Of a stretch of 64,000 bases of DNA, positions 29,359-37,912 are shown in pieces. The DNA is from Stutzerimonas stutzeri. Lineage in GTDB: Bacteria; Pseudomonadota; Gammaproteobacteria; Pseudomonadales; Pseudomonadaceae. Made by a program: the position numbers and the translations under genes. Position 1 is the stretch's first letter. Every line of letters begins with the position of its first letter. The notes below the pieces were generated by a model. It was given only the letters and a program-made list of their open reading frames with translations. It was not told the origin of the DNA and searched no databases. The stretch is from contig NZ_JAMOHZ010000003.1 in NCBI RefSeq assembly GCF_024448715.1, positions 1-64,000 of the forward strand, written 5' to 3'.

Positions 29359-30036
29359 ATGAGCGAACTGCTGCTGATAGATGACGACCAGGAACTCTGC
29401 GAGTTGCTGGTCAGCTGGCTGGCCCAGGAAGGCTTCGTCGCCCACGCCTGCCATGACGGCCAAAGCGCACGTGCGGCACTGACCGAACATCAGCCCGCCG
29501 CGGTGGTACTCGATGTGATGCTGCCCGACGGTAGCGGCCTTGAATTGCTCAAGCAACTGCGTAGCGAATATCCCGACTTGCCGGTGTTGATGCTCTCCGG
29601 CCGTGGCGAGCCGCTGGATCGCATCCTTGGTCTGGAGCTTGGCGCCGACGATTACCTGGCCAAACCATGCGATCCTCGCGAGCTCACCGCACGACTGCGC
29701 GCCGTGTTGCGTCGCAGTCAGCCGGCGAGCACACCGACTCAGCTTGAACTGGGCGACCTGTGCTACAGCCCGGCCCGTGGCGTCGCCAGCGTAGGTGAGC
29801 ATGACGTTACCCTGACCCTTTCCGAAGGCCGCATCCTCGAAGCGCTGCTCAGCCAACCGGGCGAACCGCTGGACAAACAGGCCCTGGCGCAGCTCGCGCT
29901 GGGTCGAAAGCTGACGCTCTACGATCGCAGCCTGGACATGCACGTCAGCAACCTGCGGCGCAAACTCGGCCCGCACCCGGACGGCCGCCAGCGCATCGTC
30001 GCGCTGCGCAGCCGCGGCTACCTTTACGCATCATGA
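29359..30036 (+). CDS. cpxR: CpxR-type response regulator
   Basis: This 225-residue OmpR-family regulator has a receiver domain with the phospho-acceptor Asp52 in VVLDVMLPDG and Lys in DYLAKPCDP. The C-terminal winged helix includes SLDMHVSNLRRKLGPHPDGR, a CpxR-like recognition region. The start at 29359 gives the normal length. The gene order (cpxR, a CpxP/Spy protein, then the kinase) fits a Cpx envelope-stress system. A GTAAA-type direct repeat lies immediately after the stop, before cpxP. Confidence 0.88.
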   Translation: MSELLLIDDDQELCELLVSWLAQEGFVAHACHDGQSARAALTEHQPAAVVLDVMLPDGSGLELLKQLRSEYPDLPVLMLSGRGEPLDRILGLELGADDYLAKPCDPRELTARLRAVLRRSQPASTPTQLELGDLCYSPARGVASVGEHDVTLTLSEGRILEALLSQPGEPLDKQALAQLALGRKLTLYDRSLDMHVSNLRRKLGPHPDGRQRIVALRSRGYLYAS

Positions 30037-30057
30037 CTGGCTTTACCGAGCCTTTAC
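30023..30057 (-). promoter_or_regulatory. CpxR-box-like GTAAA repeat before cpxP
   Basis: Two TTTAC boxes at 30042-30046 and 30053-30057 read GTAAA-N6-GTAAA on the minus strand. That fits the E. coli CpxR consensus GTAAA-N4-8-GTAAA. A third TTTAC is at 30023-30027, within the cpxR end. The location between cpxR and cpxP supports feedback control of cpxP-cpxA. Confidence 0.62.
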
Positions 30058-30177
30058 CCTGCCCTGACCGCCGTTGACCTTGCGCGCCCTAGACTGAGCT
30101 CATCCGATCGAAGCCAGCTGAGACGCGCAATCGACACGCGCAATTGGTGATCGGTATCCATACACAGGAGAAATCTC

Positions 30178-30585
30178 ATGATGCGCAAGACCCTTATCGC
30201 CGTGCTTTTCGCTTCTACCCTACCGGCCATCGCCATGGCGATGCCCGACGCAGGCCAGCGCCATCATGGCGGCAAGCATGCCCCGTTCGAGCAACTCGAT
30301 CTGACCAAGGAACAGAAGAGCGAAATGCGCAAGCTGATGGGCGAGCAGATGAAAAGCCGTCGCGAAATTACCCAGCGCTACCTAGACAAACTGCCCGAAT
30401 CCGAGCGCAAAGCCATGCAGGACGAGCTGAAGTCCAGCAAGGAAAACACTCACAAGCAAATGCGCGAACTGCTCAAACCAGAACAGCAGAAGAAGTTCGA
30501 CGAGCTGCACGAAAAAATGGAAGCCAAGCGCGCCGAACGCGCCGAGTTCGAACAGTGGAAAGCCGAGCGCGACCAGAAGAACTGA
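30178..30585 (+). CDS. cpxP: CpxP/Spy-family periplasmic protein (LTxxQ)
   Basis: This 135-residue exported protein has a signal peptide at about residues 1-22 and a helical body with LTxxQ-type repeats (LDLTKEQKSEM near residue 41; LLKPEQQKKF near 97). It is rich in charged residues and has a His-rich stretch after the signal. CpxP and Spy are periplasmic chaperone-like proteins; CpxP also damps its kinase CpxA. AGGAG precedes the ATG. It lies between cpxR and cpxA. Confidence 0.83.
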   Translation: MMRKTLIAVLFASTLPAIAMAMPDAGQRHHGGKHAPFEQLDLTKEQKSEMRKLMGEQMKSRREITQRYLDKLPESERKAMQDELKSSKENTHKQMRELLKPEQQKKFDELHEKMEAKRAERAEFEQWKAERDQKN

Positions 30586-30606
30586 TCTCCGATTGAAAGA
30601 CAGCCT

Positions 30607-30645
30607 GCCCGGCCCACGCTCTGAAAAGAGCCGTGCGCGCCGGGC
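30607..30645 (+). other. stem-loop between cpxP and cpxA
   Basis: A GCCCGGC / GCCGGGC outer stem and CACGCTCT / AGAGCGTG-like inner stem enclose a GAAA loop. Only three T residues follow. It lies just after the cpxP stop and before the cpxA ribosome site, so it may cut cpxA expression relative to cpxP or stabilise the cpxP mRNA. Confidence 0.5.
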
Positions 30646-30667
30646 TTTGCCGTGGAGTATTTAACCA

Positions 30668-32017
30668 GTGCGATCACTTTTCTGGCGCATTCTCGCGACA
30701 TTCTGGTTGGCCATCGCACTGGTGGCGGGCCTGGCCATGCTACTCGGCCACGCATTGAACCAGGACACCTGGATCCTCAATCGCCATCCCGGCGTAAACG
30801 GGCTGGCCGAGGTGTGGACCAAGGTCTATGAGCGCCAGGGCCCAATCACCGCACAGTTTCTGCTCGAACGGCACCGCAACCGCTTCGGTGTTGATGTGCA
30901 AGTGCTGGCGGAAAATGGACAACCCATCATTCGCGGTACCTTCCCGGCTCGCGCCGCCGCTTTCGAAGCTCGCCAGGCACGTCGCGATGGACGCTTGCCC
31001 TGGCGCCGACTGACCACCGACTACACCAGCCCCGAGAGCGGCAACACGTACCTGTTCATTTATCGCATCCCGAATCAGGAACTGCAGGCCTGGCATCGTG
31101 GCAGTCTGTTCTGGCCACTCAGTGCAATCGCCATCGCGCTGGTCGTGCTGACCGGATTCAGCCTGTTGCTCACCCTTTCGATCACCCGTCCGCTCGACCG
31201 CCTGCGTGGAGCCGTACATGACCTTGGACAAACCGCTTACCAGCAGAACTCCCTAGCCCGACTGGCAACCAGGCGCGACGAACTCGGCGTGCTGGCTAAA
31301 GACTTCAACCGCATGGGCGCCCGGCTACAAAGCCTGATTGGCAGCCAGCGGCAGCTTTTGCGTGACGTTTCCCATGAGTTGCGCTCGCCGCTCGCGCGTC
31401 TACGTATCGCCTTGGCGCTCGCCGAAAGGGCCACCCCGACGGAGCGTGAACTCATCTGGCCGCGGCTGGCCAAGGAATGCGATCGATTGGAAGCACTGAT
31501 CAGCGAGATTCTGGAATTGGCAAGATTGGACGCGGAGCCAGGCGCGACGAGCGCTGTCGATCTTTCGTCGATATTCCAGCAGTTGGAAGAGAACGCACGC
31601 ATCGTATCGCCCGCTCAGCGCATCGATAGCCGGGTGGAAACCGACATCGTCCTGCACGGCTGGCCGGATATGCTCGAGCGCGCGCTGGATAACCTGCTGC
31701 GTAATGCCCTTCGCTTCAATCCCGAGGGTGCGCCGATCGAGCTACGTGCCAGCACCGACGCCGAGTGGCTGACGCTGAGCATTCGCGATCATGGGCCAGG
31801 CGTGGATGAAACGCATCTCGCGCAGCTGAGCGAGCCGTTCTTCCGCGCTCCGGGACAGACCTCGGCCGGTCATGGGCTGGGCCTGGCAATTGCACGTCGC
31901 GCCGCCGAGCGGCATGGCGGTGAGCTACTGCTGGGCAATCATCCCGACGGCGGATTCATCGCCAGCCTGAAACTACCGATGGAATCACCCGCGGAAAATC
32001 TGCAGCGCCTGGACTGA
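30668..32017 (+). CDS. cpxA: CpxA-type sensor histidine kinase
   Basis: This 449-residue kinase has TM1 at about residues 9-30, a periplasmic sensor at about 31-146, TM2 at about 147-171, and HAMP. The phospho-acceptor His237 is in LLRDVSHELRSPLARLR, and the ATP site includes NLLRNALRFNP, DHGPGVDE and GHGLGLAIARR. It uses a GTG start at 30668 with GGAG about 8 bases upstream. It is the likely partner of the CpxR-type regulator upstream. Confidence 0.88.
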   Translation: MRSLFWRILATFWLAIALVAGLAMLLGHALNQDTWILNRHPGVNGLAEVWTKVYERQGPITAQFLLERHRNRFGVDVQVLAENGQPIIRGTFPARAAAFEARQARRDGRLPWRRLTTDYTSPESGNTYLFIYRIPNQELQAWHRGSLFWPLSAIAIALVVLTGFSLLLTLSITRPLDRLRGAVHDLGQTAYQQNSLARLATRRDELGVLAKDFNRMGARLQSLIGSQRQLLRDVSHELRSPLARLRIALALAERATPTERELIWPRLAKECDRLEALISEILELARLDAEPGATSAVDLSSIFQQLEENARIVSPAQRIDSRVETDIVLHGWPDMLERALDNLLRNALRFNPEGAPIELRASTDAEWLTLSIRDHGPGVDETHLAQLSEPFFRAPGQTSAGHGLGLAIARRAAERHGGELLLGNHPDGGFIASLKLPMESPAENLQRLD

Positions 32018-32020
32018 CTG

Positions 32021-32587
32021 CTACTGCACCCGGTCCCACTGACCGACGAAATGTCCAGGCTCCAGCTCCGGAGGCGTCCGCAGGTTACCCTCCGGCGTTC
32101 CAAGGTAGATAAAACCGAGCAGCTGTTCGTTAGTTGCCAGCCCCAACTCCTGAGCCACGTGCCGATCATAGGAAAACTCGCCGGTACGCCAGACTGCCCC
32201 CAGGCCCTGCGCGTGCGCCGCCAGCAACAAACCGTGCGCTGCACAGCCGACCGCGAGCACCTGCTCGGACTCTGGAATCTTCGGATGTGGCAATACGCGG
32301 GCGATAACGACCACCAACAGCGGCGCACGCAGCGGCATCTTGCGCGCTTTCTGAAGCGCCTCCTCGGCGGCCTCCGGCTGGCGCAGGCGCAACGACTCGG
32401 CTAACAACTCGCCCAACCGCTCTCGGGCCTCTCCTTGAACAGTCAGAAAGCGCCACGGGCGAAGCTGCCCATGATCTGGCGCACGCAGCGCCGCACGAAA
32501 CATCACATCCAGCTGAGCCGCGGTCGGCGCGGGATCAGCAAGTCGTGTAACGGAAACACGATTGAGCAACAGATCGAGAGCGTCCAT
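32021..32587 (-). CDS. YdjA-type nitroreductase family protein
   Basis: This 188-residue FMN-dependent nitroreductase-fold protein has RVSVTRLADPAPT, ALRAPDHGQLRPWRFL, the hydrophobic region GCAAHGLLLAAHAQGLGAVWRTG and LGFIYLGTPEG. It is the small, single-domain YdjA form and should act as a flavin dimer using NAD(P)H. The physiological substrate is not known. It is convergent with cpxA (3 bases between stops). Confidence 0.88.
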   Translation of the reverse strand: MDALDLLLNRVSVTRLADPAPTAAQLDVMFRAALRAPDHGQLRPWRFLTVQGEARERLGELLAESLRLRQPEAAEEALQKARKMPLRAPLLVVVIARVLPHPKIPESEQVLAVGCAAHGLLLAAHAQGLGAVWRTGEFSYDRHVAQELGLATNEQLLGFIYLGTPEGNLRTPPELEPGHFVGQWDRVQ

Positions 32588-32677
32588 CCAACTACCTCCA
32601 AAAACGAATCGGACATTCTAGAGGTCCGACGCGTTCGTTTGGCAGCCGATTGCAGTGAGTAATGCGTGCGAGCTTGG

Positions 32678-33049
32678 TCAGGCAACTCGATCGGGTGACA
32701 GTTGCGGCTCCAGAGGCGGTGTCAGTGGCGGCAGGCCATGGGCTGCTCGAGCCGTATCGCAATGAGCGTTGTGTTGACCATCGGCCCAGGACGCCTCGAA
32801 TTCACGGCAGGTGCTTGAGCGCTGCTCATACATGGTGCAGCGCACGCCGCAACCGACGTCACCCATCAGCCCGACGCAACGCGCCGGCTTGGACTCTGTC
32901 CCGAGCATCGCGACGTGGAACGGGCTGACTTGCACCGTCACGCTATCAGGCACGGTTCCGCCGGAAGAGGCGCATTCGCCCCAGAAGAAAGACACACGAA
33001 AATACGCACAGCAAGCGCCGCACGTGAGACAAGGATTGTCGATCGACAT
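32678..33049 (-). CDS. YkgJ-family cysteine-cluster protein
   Basis: This 123-residue protein starts MSIDNPCLTCGACCAYFRV, with the CxxCxxCC-type cluster of the YkgJ family (formerly UPF0153), and has more cysteines further on (RCVGL, GCGVRC, TCREF). It should bind zinc or an Fe-S centre. Its function is not known. Nothing visible links it to its neighbours. Confidence 0.82.
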   Translation of the reverse strand: MSIDNPCLTCGACCAYFRVSFFWGECASSGGTVPDSVTVQVSPFHVAMLGTESKPARCVGLMGDVGCGVRCTMYEQRSSTCREFEASWADGQHNAHCDTARAAHGLPPLTPPLEPQLSPDRVA

Positions 33050-33236
33050 GAAAGGTGAACACCCAGAAACCGGGAAAGGGCCGGCGCCCGAGCGACTATT
33101 CTATTCATCGCAACGAACTTGGGAAGAGCCTCCCAGAGCGTAACGTAAAGATTTTCGACGAACCGATAGCCGGTTTACTGCCGCCGCTACACGCGTAGAA
33201 TGGCGGGCCTCATTTCGAGCCGAGCACCAACGACAA

Positions 33237-34688
33237 ATGGCCTTGCCGACCCTGCGCATCATTGGTTTTATTCTCGGCATTTTTCTGATCACGCTCGCTG
33301 TCAGCATGGTCGTTCCGATGATCGCGTTGTTGGCATTTGATCGCACCGACGATCTTCACGCCTTTATCTGGGCGAGCCTGATCACCTTCGGATGCGGTTT
33401 CGCCCTTGCTGCCCCCGGCAGACCGGCCAACACCAATCTGCGCCCCCGCGACATGTATTTGCTGACTACCGTGAGCTGGTTGACTGTCTGCTGTTTCGCC
33501 GCTCTACCGCTGATGCTGATCCAGCACATCAGCTATACCGATGCGTTCTTCGAAACCATGTCCGGCATCACCACCACAGGCGCGACCGTGCTTTCAGGTT
33601 TGGACAGTGCATCACCCGGTCTGTTGATGTGGCGTTCACTGCTTCATTGGCTCGGCGGTATCGGCTTCATCGGCATGGCCGTGGCGATCCTGCCGCTGCT
33701 GCGAGTCGGTGGCATGCGGTTGTTCCAGACCGAGTCATCAGACTGGTCGGAAAAAGTAATGCCGCGCTCGCACATGGCCGGGAAGTATCTGATCGCGATC
33801 TATCTCAGCTTCACTTTGGCCGCCTTCATCGCATTCTGGCTCGCGGGCATGACTGCCTTCGATGCCATCAACCACGCAATGTCGACCGTATCAACAGGTG
33901 GCTTTTCAACCTCAGATGCTTCGCTTGGCAAGTTCAGCCCGGCATCACACTGGGTTGCGATCTTTTTCATGGTGCTGGGCAGTTTGCCGTTCACCCTGTA
34001 TGTCGCCACCGCACGAGGAAATCGCGGCGCCCTATTCCGCGATCAGCAGGTTCGGGGCTTCCTACTCATGCTGACCGTAACCAGCTTGCTATTCAGCGGC
34101 TGGTACTGGCTCAACCACAACGACAGCTTGCTCGACTCGCTGCGTATCGTGACTTTCAGTGTGGTGTCGGTAATCACAACCACCGGATACGCGGTGAGCG
34201 ACTACACCCAATGGGGCGGCTTCGCAGTCATGGTGTTCTTCTACCTGACATTTCTCGGCGGTTGCTCGGGTTCCACGTCTGGCGGATTGAAAATGTTCCG
34301 CTTTCAGGTCGCCTATGCGTTGTTGCGTTCGAACCTCAAGCAACTGGTCCACCCGCGCGCGGTGATCCGTCAGCAATACAACGGACACAACCTCGACGAA
34401 GAAATCGTCCGCTCCATCCTGACGTTTTCGTTCTTTATCACCATGACAATCGGTGTACTGGCGCTGTGCCTGGCGCTGCTGGGCCTGGACCCGATCACTG
34501 CGCTCACTGGAGCGGCTTCGGCGGTCTGCAACGTCGGCCCTGGCCTAGGGCCGATCATCGGTCCGGTGGGCAATTTCTCGACCCTGCCGGATGCGGCGAA
34601 GTGGTTGCTGTCGGTCGGAATGCTGCTTGGGCGTCTGGAGATCATCACTGTGCTGGTCATGCTGACCCCGTCGTTCTGGCGTCATTGA
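33237..34688 (+). CDS. trkH: TrkH-family potassium uptake channel subunit
   Basis: This 483-residue inner-membrane protein is of the TrkH/TrkI/KtrB superfamily. It has repeated membrane-pore-membrane units with selectivity-filter loops (SGITTTGATVLSGL; STVSTGGFSTSDAS; TTTGYAVSDY; CNVGPGLGPIIGP). It moves K+ into the cell with the peripheral TrkA protein, which is not in this window. The start has no strong ribosome site. It is convergent with the cytosine deaminase gene (6 bases between stops). Confidence 0.93.
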   Translation: MALPTLRIIGFILGIFLITLAVSMVVPMIALLAFDRTDDLHAFIWASLITFGCGFALAAPGRPANTNLRPRDMYLLTTVSWLTVCCFAALPLMLIQHISYTDAFFETMSGITTTGATVLSGLDSASPGLLMWRSLLHWLGGIGFIGMAVAILPLLRVGGMRLFQTESSDWSEKVMPRSHMAGKYLIAIYLSFTLAAFIAFWLAGMTAFDAINHAMSTVSTGGFSTSDASLGKFSPASHWVAIFFMVLGSLPFTLYVATARGNRGALFRDQQVRGFLLMLTVTSLLFSGWYWLNHNDSLLDSLRIVTFSVVSVITTTGYAVSDYTQWGGFAVMVFFYLTFLGGCSGSTSGGLKMFRFQVAYALLRSNLKQLVHPRAVIRQQYNGHNLDEEIVRSILTFSFFITMTIGVLALCLALLGLDPITALTGAASAVCNVGPGLGPIIGPVGNFSTLPDAAKWLLSVGMLLGRLEIITVLVMLTPSFWRH

Positions 34689-34694
34689 CCGACG

Positions 34695-35135
34695 TTACTT
34701 CTCGCCGATGTCCTCGTTCCACAGCTCGGGGCTGTTGGCGATGAAGTTGCGCATCATCTCGACACAACTCGCATCCTGCAGCACTTCGACATCGACCCCA
34801 CGGCCGCGCAGCAGCAACTCCTCGCCCATGAAGGTCTGGTTTTCACCGATCACGACTTTTGGAATGCCGTAGAGCAAGATGGCCCCGCTGCACATGGAGC
34901 ACGGCGACAACGTGGTATAGATCACCGACTCGGCATAGACGCTGGCCGGCTGTCGTCCGGCATTTTCGAACGCATCCATTTCCCCGTGCAGCACCGCACT
35001 GCCCGACTGAACCCGTCGGTTGTGCCCTCGGCCGATGATCCGACCGCGATGGACGATCACCGAGCCGATAGGGATGCCACCCTCGGCAAGGCCCTTCCGT
35101 GCTTCGTCGATAGCTGCCTGCATGAATTCGTCCAT
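34695..35135 (-). CDS. cytosine deaminase, fungal Fcy1-like
   Basis: This 146-residue zinc deaminase has HGEMDAFEN (His and catalytic Glu) and TLSPCSMCSGAI (two zinc cysteines). By eye it is closer to yeast cytosine deaminase Fcy1 than to TadA or guanine deaminase: GGIPIG, GRGHNRR, GSAVLHGE, YGIPKVVIGEN and a C-terminal LWNEDIGEK. It would convert cytosine to uracil. The start at 35135 has GGGAG before it; the frame runs to 35183. Substrate is inferred from the Fcy1-type C-terminus. Confidence 0.82.
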   Translation of the reverse strand: MDEFMQAAIDEARKGLAEGGIPIGSVIVHRGRIIGRGHNRRVQSGSAVLHGEMDAFENAGRQPASVYAESVIYTTLSPCSMCSGAILLYGIPKVVIGENQTFMGEELLLRGRGVDVEVLQDASCVEMMRNFIANSPELWNEDIGEK

Positions 35136-35200
35136 CCGTTTCGCTCCCGTAACGTTCAAACATGGTTGGCGCCGTGTGCGCAATCCGCTCTATGTGTCGA

Positions 35201-36130
35201 TCAGGCGGCGTCGGAGCTGCCTTTGAATAGCCGGCCACCCAGCGTAACGGCCGCAAATACCAGACCGCCGACAAGAATGCCGAACGCCGCGTCCAGCAAC
35301 GTCGGCAGCAGCCCGGCCAGTACAGAGCCGATATAAGGCAACGCAACCGTATGTTCTGCGCTGTCCACGATGAAATGATGTACCGCTTTTATGCCATGGG
35401 TAAGAATGCCGCCGCCGACCATGAACATTGCTGCAGTGCCGATCACCGATAGCGACTTCATCAGCCACGGCGCGACCGACAGAATGCCCCGCCCCAGCGC
35501 CTGCGCAGCGCCGCTGGCGCTCTTGCTCAGAGCCAGACCGGCATCGTCCAGCTTCACGATGCCAGCAACCAGCCCGTACACACCAATCGTCATGATGATT
35601 GCGATCCCGGCGAGCACCGCGACCTGCTCGGTGAAGGAAGCTGCCGCCACGGTACCAAGGGTGATGGCGATGATTTCGGCCGAGAGGATGAAATCGGTGC
35701 GCACCGCGCCGCTGATCTTGTCCCGCTCAAACGCGACCATATCGACTTGCGGATTGGCCAGCGCCTCGATCTGCTGCGCATGATGATTGTCGTCCCGATG
35801 CAAAAACCGATGCGCAAGCTTCTCGAAACCTTCGAAGCATAGGAACGCACCGCCGAGCATCAGCAGCGGTGTTATCGCCCAAGGAATGAATGCGCTGATC
35901 AGCAACGCCGCCGGCACCAGGATCAGCTTGTTGCGCATCGATCCCTTGGCAACGGCCCAGACGACGGGCAGTTCGCGGTCGGCCTTGACTCCCGTGACCT
36001 GCTGGGCGTTGAGCGCCAAATCGTCGCCAAGTACACCGGCGGTTTTCTTCGCGGCGACCTTGGTCATCAGTGAAACATCATCCAAAACCGACGCGATATC
36101 GTCGATCAGGGCAAGAAGGCTACTGGCCAA
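35201..36130 (-). CDS. DUF808 (YedI-type) inner-membrane protein
   Basis: This 309-residue protein starts [20 protein letters not shown], the conserved DUF808 opening, followed by about six to seven hydrophobic segments including the [19 protein letters not shown] stretch. Members are predicted inner-membrane transport-like proteins with no proven function. It lies 65 bases upstream of the cytosine deaminase gene on the same strand. Confidence 0.88.
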   Translation of the reverse strand: MASSLLALIDDIASVLDDVSLMTKVAAKKTAGVLGDDLALNAQQVTGVKADRELPVVWAVAKGSMRNKLILVPAALLISAFIPWAITPLLMLGGAFLCFEGFEKLAHRFLHRDDNHHAQQIEALANPQVDMVAFERDKISGAVRTDFILSAEIIAITLGTVAAASFTEQVAVLAGIAIIMTIGVYGLVAGIVKLDDAGLALSKSASGAAQALGRGILSVAPWLMKSLSVIGTAAMFMVGGGILTHGIKAVHHFIVDSAEHTVALPYIGSVLAGLLPTLLDAAFGILVGGLVFAAVTLGGRLFKGSSDAA

Positions 36131-36244
36131 TGCTGGGCGTTCCTTTAAGTAGGTGCAATCGCAAGGGATGCGAGGTGGGTACCCGCCTCATCCGATTAGA
36201 AGATAAGGCCATCGTGGCGGAGAACAAGTTCCAGCGCGGCAGCC

Positions 36245-37249
36245 TCAGCGCCTTGCCCGGTATTCGCCGGGAGTCATGGCGAACCAACGTCTAAAGGCCC
36301 GAAAGAAGTTGCTCGGATCAGCGAAGCCCAGCAGGTAAGCAATCTCCAGCAAAGCCAGGTCCGGCTGCGCAAGGTATTGCTCAGCCAGTGCCCGTCGGGT
36401 GTCGTCAAGTAACTGTTGAAAACTCGTACCTTCTTCACCCAGACGCCGCTGCAAGGTGCGCTCGGATAGATGTAGCATTTGAGCAACTGTCTCGCGCCGT
36501 GGCTCGCCTTGTGGCAATAGGCGACACAAGACCTGACGCGCCTGATGGGTAACCCGACTATCGGAGAACCGCACCAGGTATTCACCAGCGAAACGGTCAT
36601 GCAGTTGTGCGAGCTCGGCGTTGGCTGTAGGCAGCGGAATATCCATGTCGGCGTGACGCATCAGCAGCCCATCACATTCGGCGTGGAAGCGCAGCGGCGC
36701 CTGAAAGACCGCTCGATAGGGCTCGATGTTGGTCGGAGTTGGTCCTTGCAAACATACCTCCAACGGCACCAGCGGCTTGCCGGTGAGCCAGCGACAGAAC
36801 GCAAGCGTGCTCGCCAGGGAGCCTTCGGCACTTTGCCGCGCAGGTGGCAGCTGGTCACCGTGAATCGACAGAGTCAACAGGTAGCCCTGCTCGGTCGGGA
36901 AGAACCGCACATCCGCACCCTCAGCAATGATCCGCTGATAGCGCACCAGCCGTAGAAAGCTCTCCTTCAACGTGCTGCTGGACATCAATGCGTAGCCAAC
37001 GACATGCATCGCACCGGGACGCATCACCTTCGCCAGATTCAGGCCTATCGCGGCATTACCCGTCATATCCACCGCGCGTTGCCAGAGCCGGGTCATGCCG
37101 TCCTGGGCAAAGCGTGCATCGGCATCGCTCAGGGCCGCGTAATCGAGGCCCAGTTCGGCAAACAGTGCTCGGCAATCGACACCGTCCAGCTCCAGTGCCT
37201 GAACGATACTCAAGGCCCAGCTTGAGGAAGTGGTGCGTTCTGTCATCAA
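36245..37249 (-). CDS. AraC-family regulator with arabinose-binding-like N-domain (OruR/ArgR-type)
   Basis: This 334-residue regulator has a long N-terminal sensing domain (residues 1-~225), with GAMHVVGYALMSSSTLKESFLRLVRY as a landmark. A C-terminal AraC helix-turn-helix pair ends at about residue 330 (MLHLSERTLQRRLGEEG; LLGFADPSNFFRAFRRWFAMTPGEYR). It activates an unknown target. Either of two adjacent ATGs (37249, 37246) may be the start. Confidence 0.88.
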   Translation of the reverse strand: MMTERTTSSSWALSIVQALELDGVDCRALFAELGLDYAALSDADARFAQDGMTRLWQRAVDMTGNAAIGLNLAKVMRPGAMHVVGYALMSSSTLKESFLRLVRYQRIIAEGADVRFFPTEQGYLLTLSIHGDQLPPARQSAEGSLASTLAFCRWLTGKPLVPLEVCLQGPTPTNIEPYRAVFQAPLRFHAECDGLLMRHADMDIPLPTANAELAQLHDRFAGEYLVRFSDSRVTHQARQVLCRLLPQGEPRRETVAQMLHLSERTLQRRLGEEGTSFQQLLDDTRRALAEQYLAQPDLALLEIAYLLGFADPSNFFRAFRRWFAMTPGEYRARR

Positions 37250-37422
37250 TCGATCTGCTCGGATCAGGCTTGGTTATGGCTTCCACGGACGAACTTGGCG
37301 CCATCCGGCAGTTTCAACCGCAGGCTCGCGGTACACAAGGGTACTAAACTGGCACCTGCGGCCAATGGCCGTGAAGCGCTAGGGATCTAGACTTGCACTA
37401 CCGCAATGACAGGAGGTGCGAC

Positions 37423-37740
37423 ATGAGCACGCAAACCGCCGAGCGTTTCACCCGCTTTGCTGATTTCTACCCGTTCTACCTGGCTGAGCACAGCAACCCC
37501 ACTTGCCGACGGCTGCATTACATCGGCAGCTTCCTGGTGCTGGGAATACTCGCCTACGCCCTGATCACTCAACAATGGTTGTGGCTGCTGGCGATGCCAC
37601 TGGCCGGATACGGGTTTGCCTGGGTCGGGCATTTCATTTTCGAAAAGAACCGGCCGGCGACCTTTCAGTACCCGCTGTACAGCTTTCTCGGCGACTGGGT
37701 GATGCTCAAGGACATGCTGACCGGCAAGATTCGCTTCTGA
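37423..37740 (+). CDS. Mpo1/DUF962-family membrane protein
   Basis: This 105-residue protein has FYLAEHSNPTCRRLHYIG and AWVGHFIFEKNRPATF, with the His23/His32/His70-type residues that mark the Mpo1/YGL010w family. Yeast Mpo1 is an Fe-dependent dioxygenase acting on 2-hydroxy fatty acids. Two hydrophobic segments lie between the histidines. The ATG at 37423 follows AGGAGGTG, a perfect ribosome site. Bacterial function is not established. Confidence 0.85.
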   Translation: MSTQTAERFTRFADFYPFYLAEHSNPTCRRLHYIGSFLVLGILAYALITQQWLWLLAMPLAGYGFAWVGHFIFEKNRPATFQYPLYSFLGDWVMLKDMLTGKIRF

Positions 37741-37796
37741 GGAACGCGGTCGCCCCCGACCCGCAGCGGCCATCCGTCACGGATTGGACGGGTGGT

Positions 37797-37826
37797 TTGG
37801 CGCAATGATGGCGACTTGGTTATGAT
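37797..37826 (+). promoter_or_regulatory. possible sigma70-type promoter before cyaB
   Basis: TTGGCG, an 18-base spacer, then TATGAT lies about 87 bases before the cyaB start. The -10 is one base from consensus; the -35 is weaker. Confidence 0.33.
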
Positions 37827-37912
37827 CGCCCGGAGCAGCGCCGGCCGATGCGCTGCGCACCTCCAATGGCGCATGCTAGAGCGCCGGAATCTTTCAGGGA
37901 CAGTAACCATAC

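Noticed and set aside
30074..30095. TTGACC and TAGACT as a promoter for cpxP
   Set aside because: The spacer is only 10 bases, too short for sigma70.
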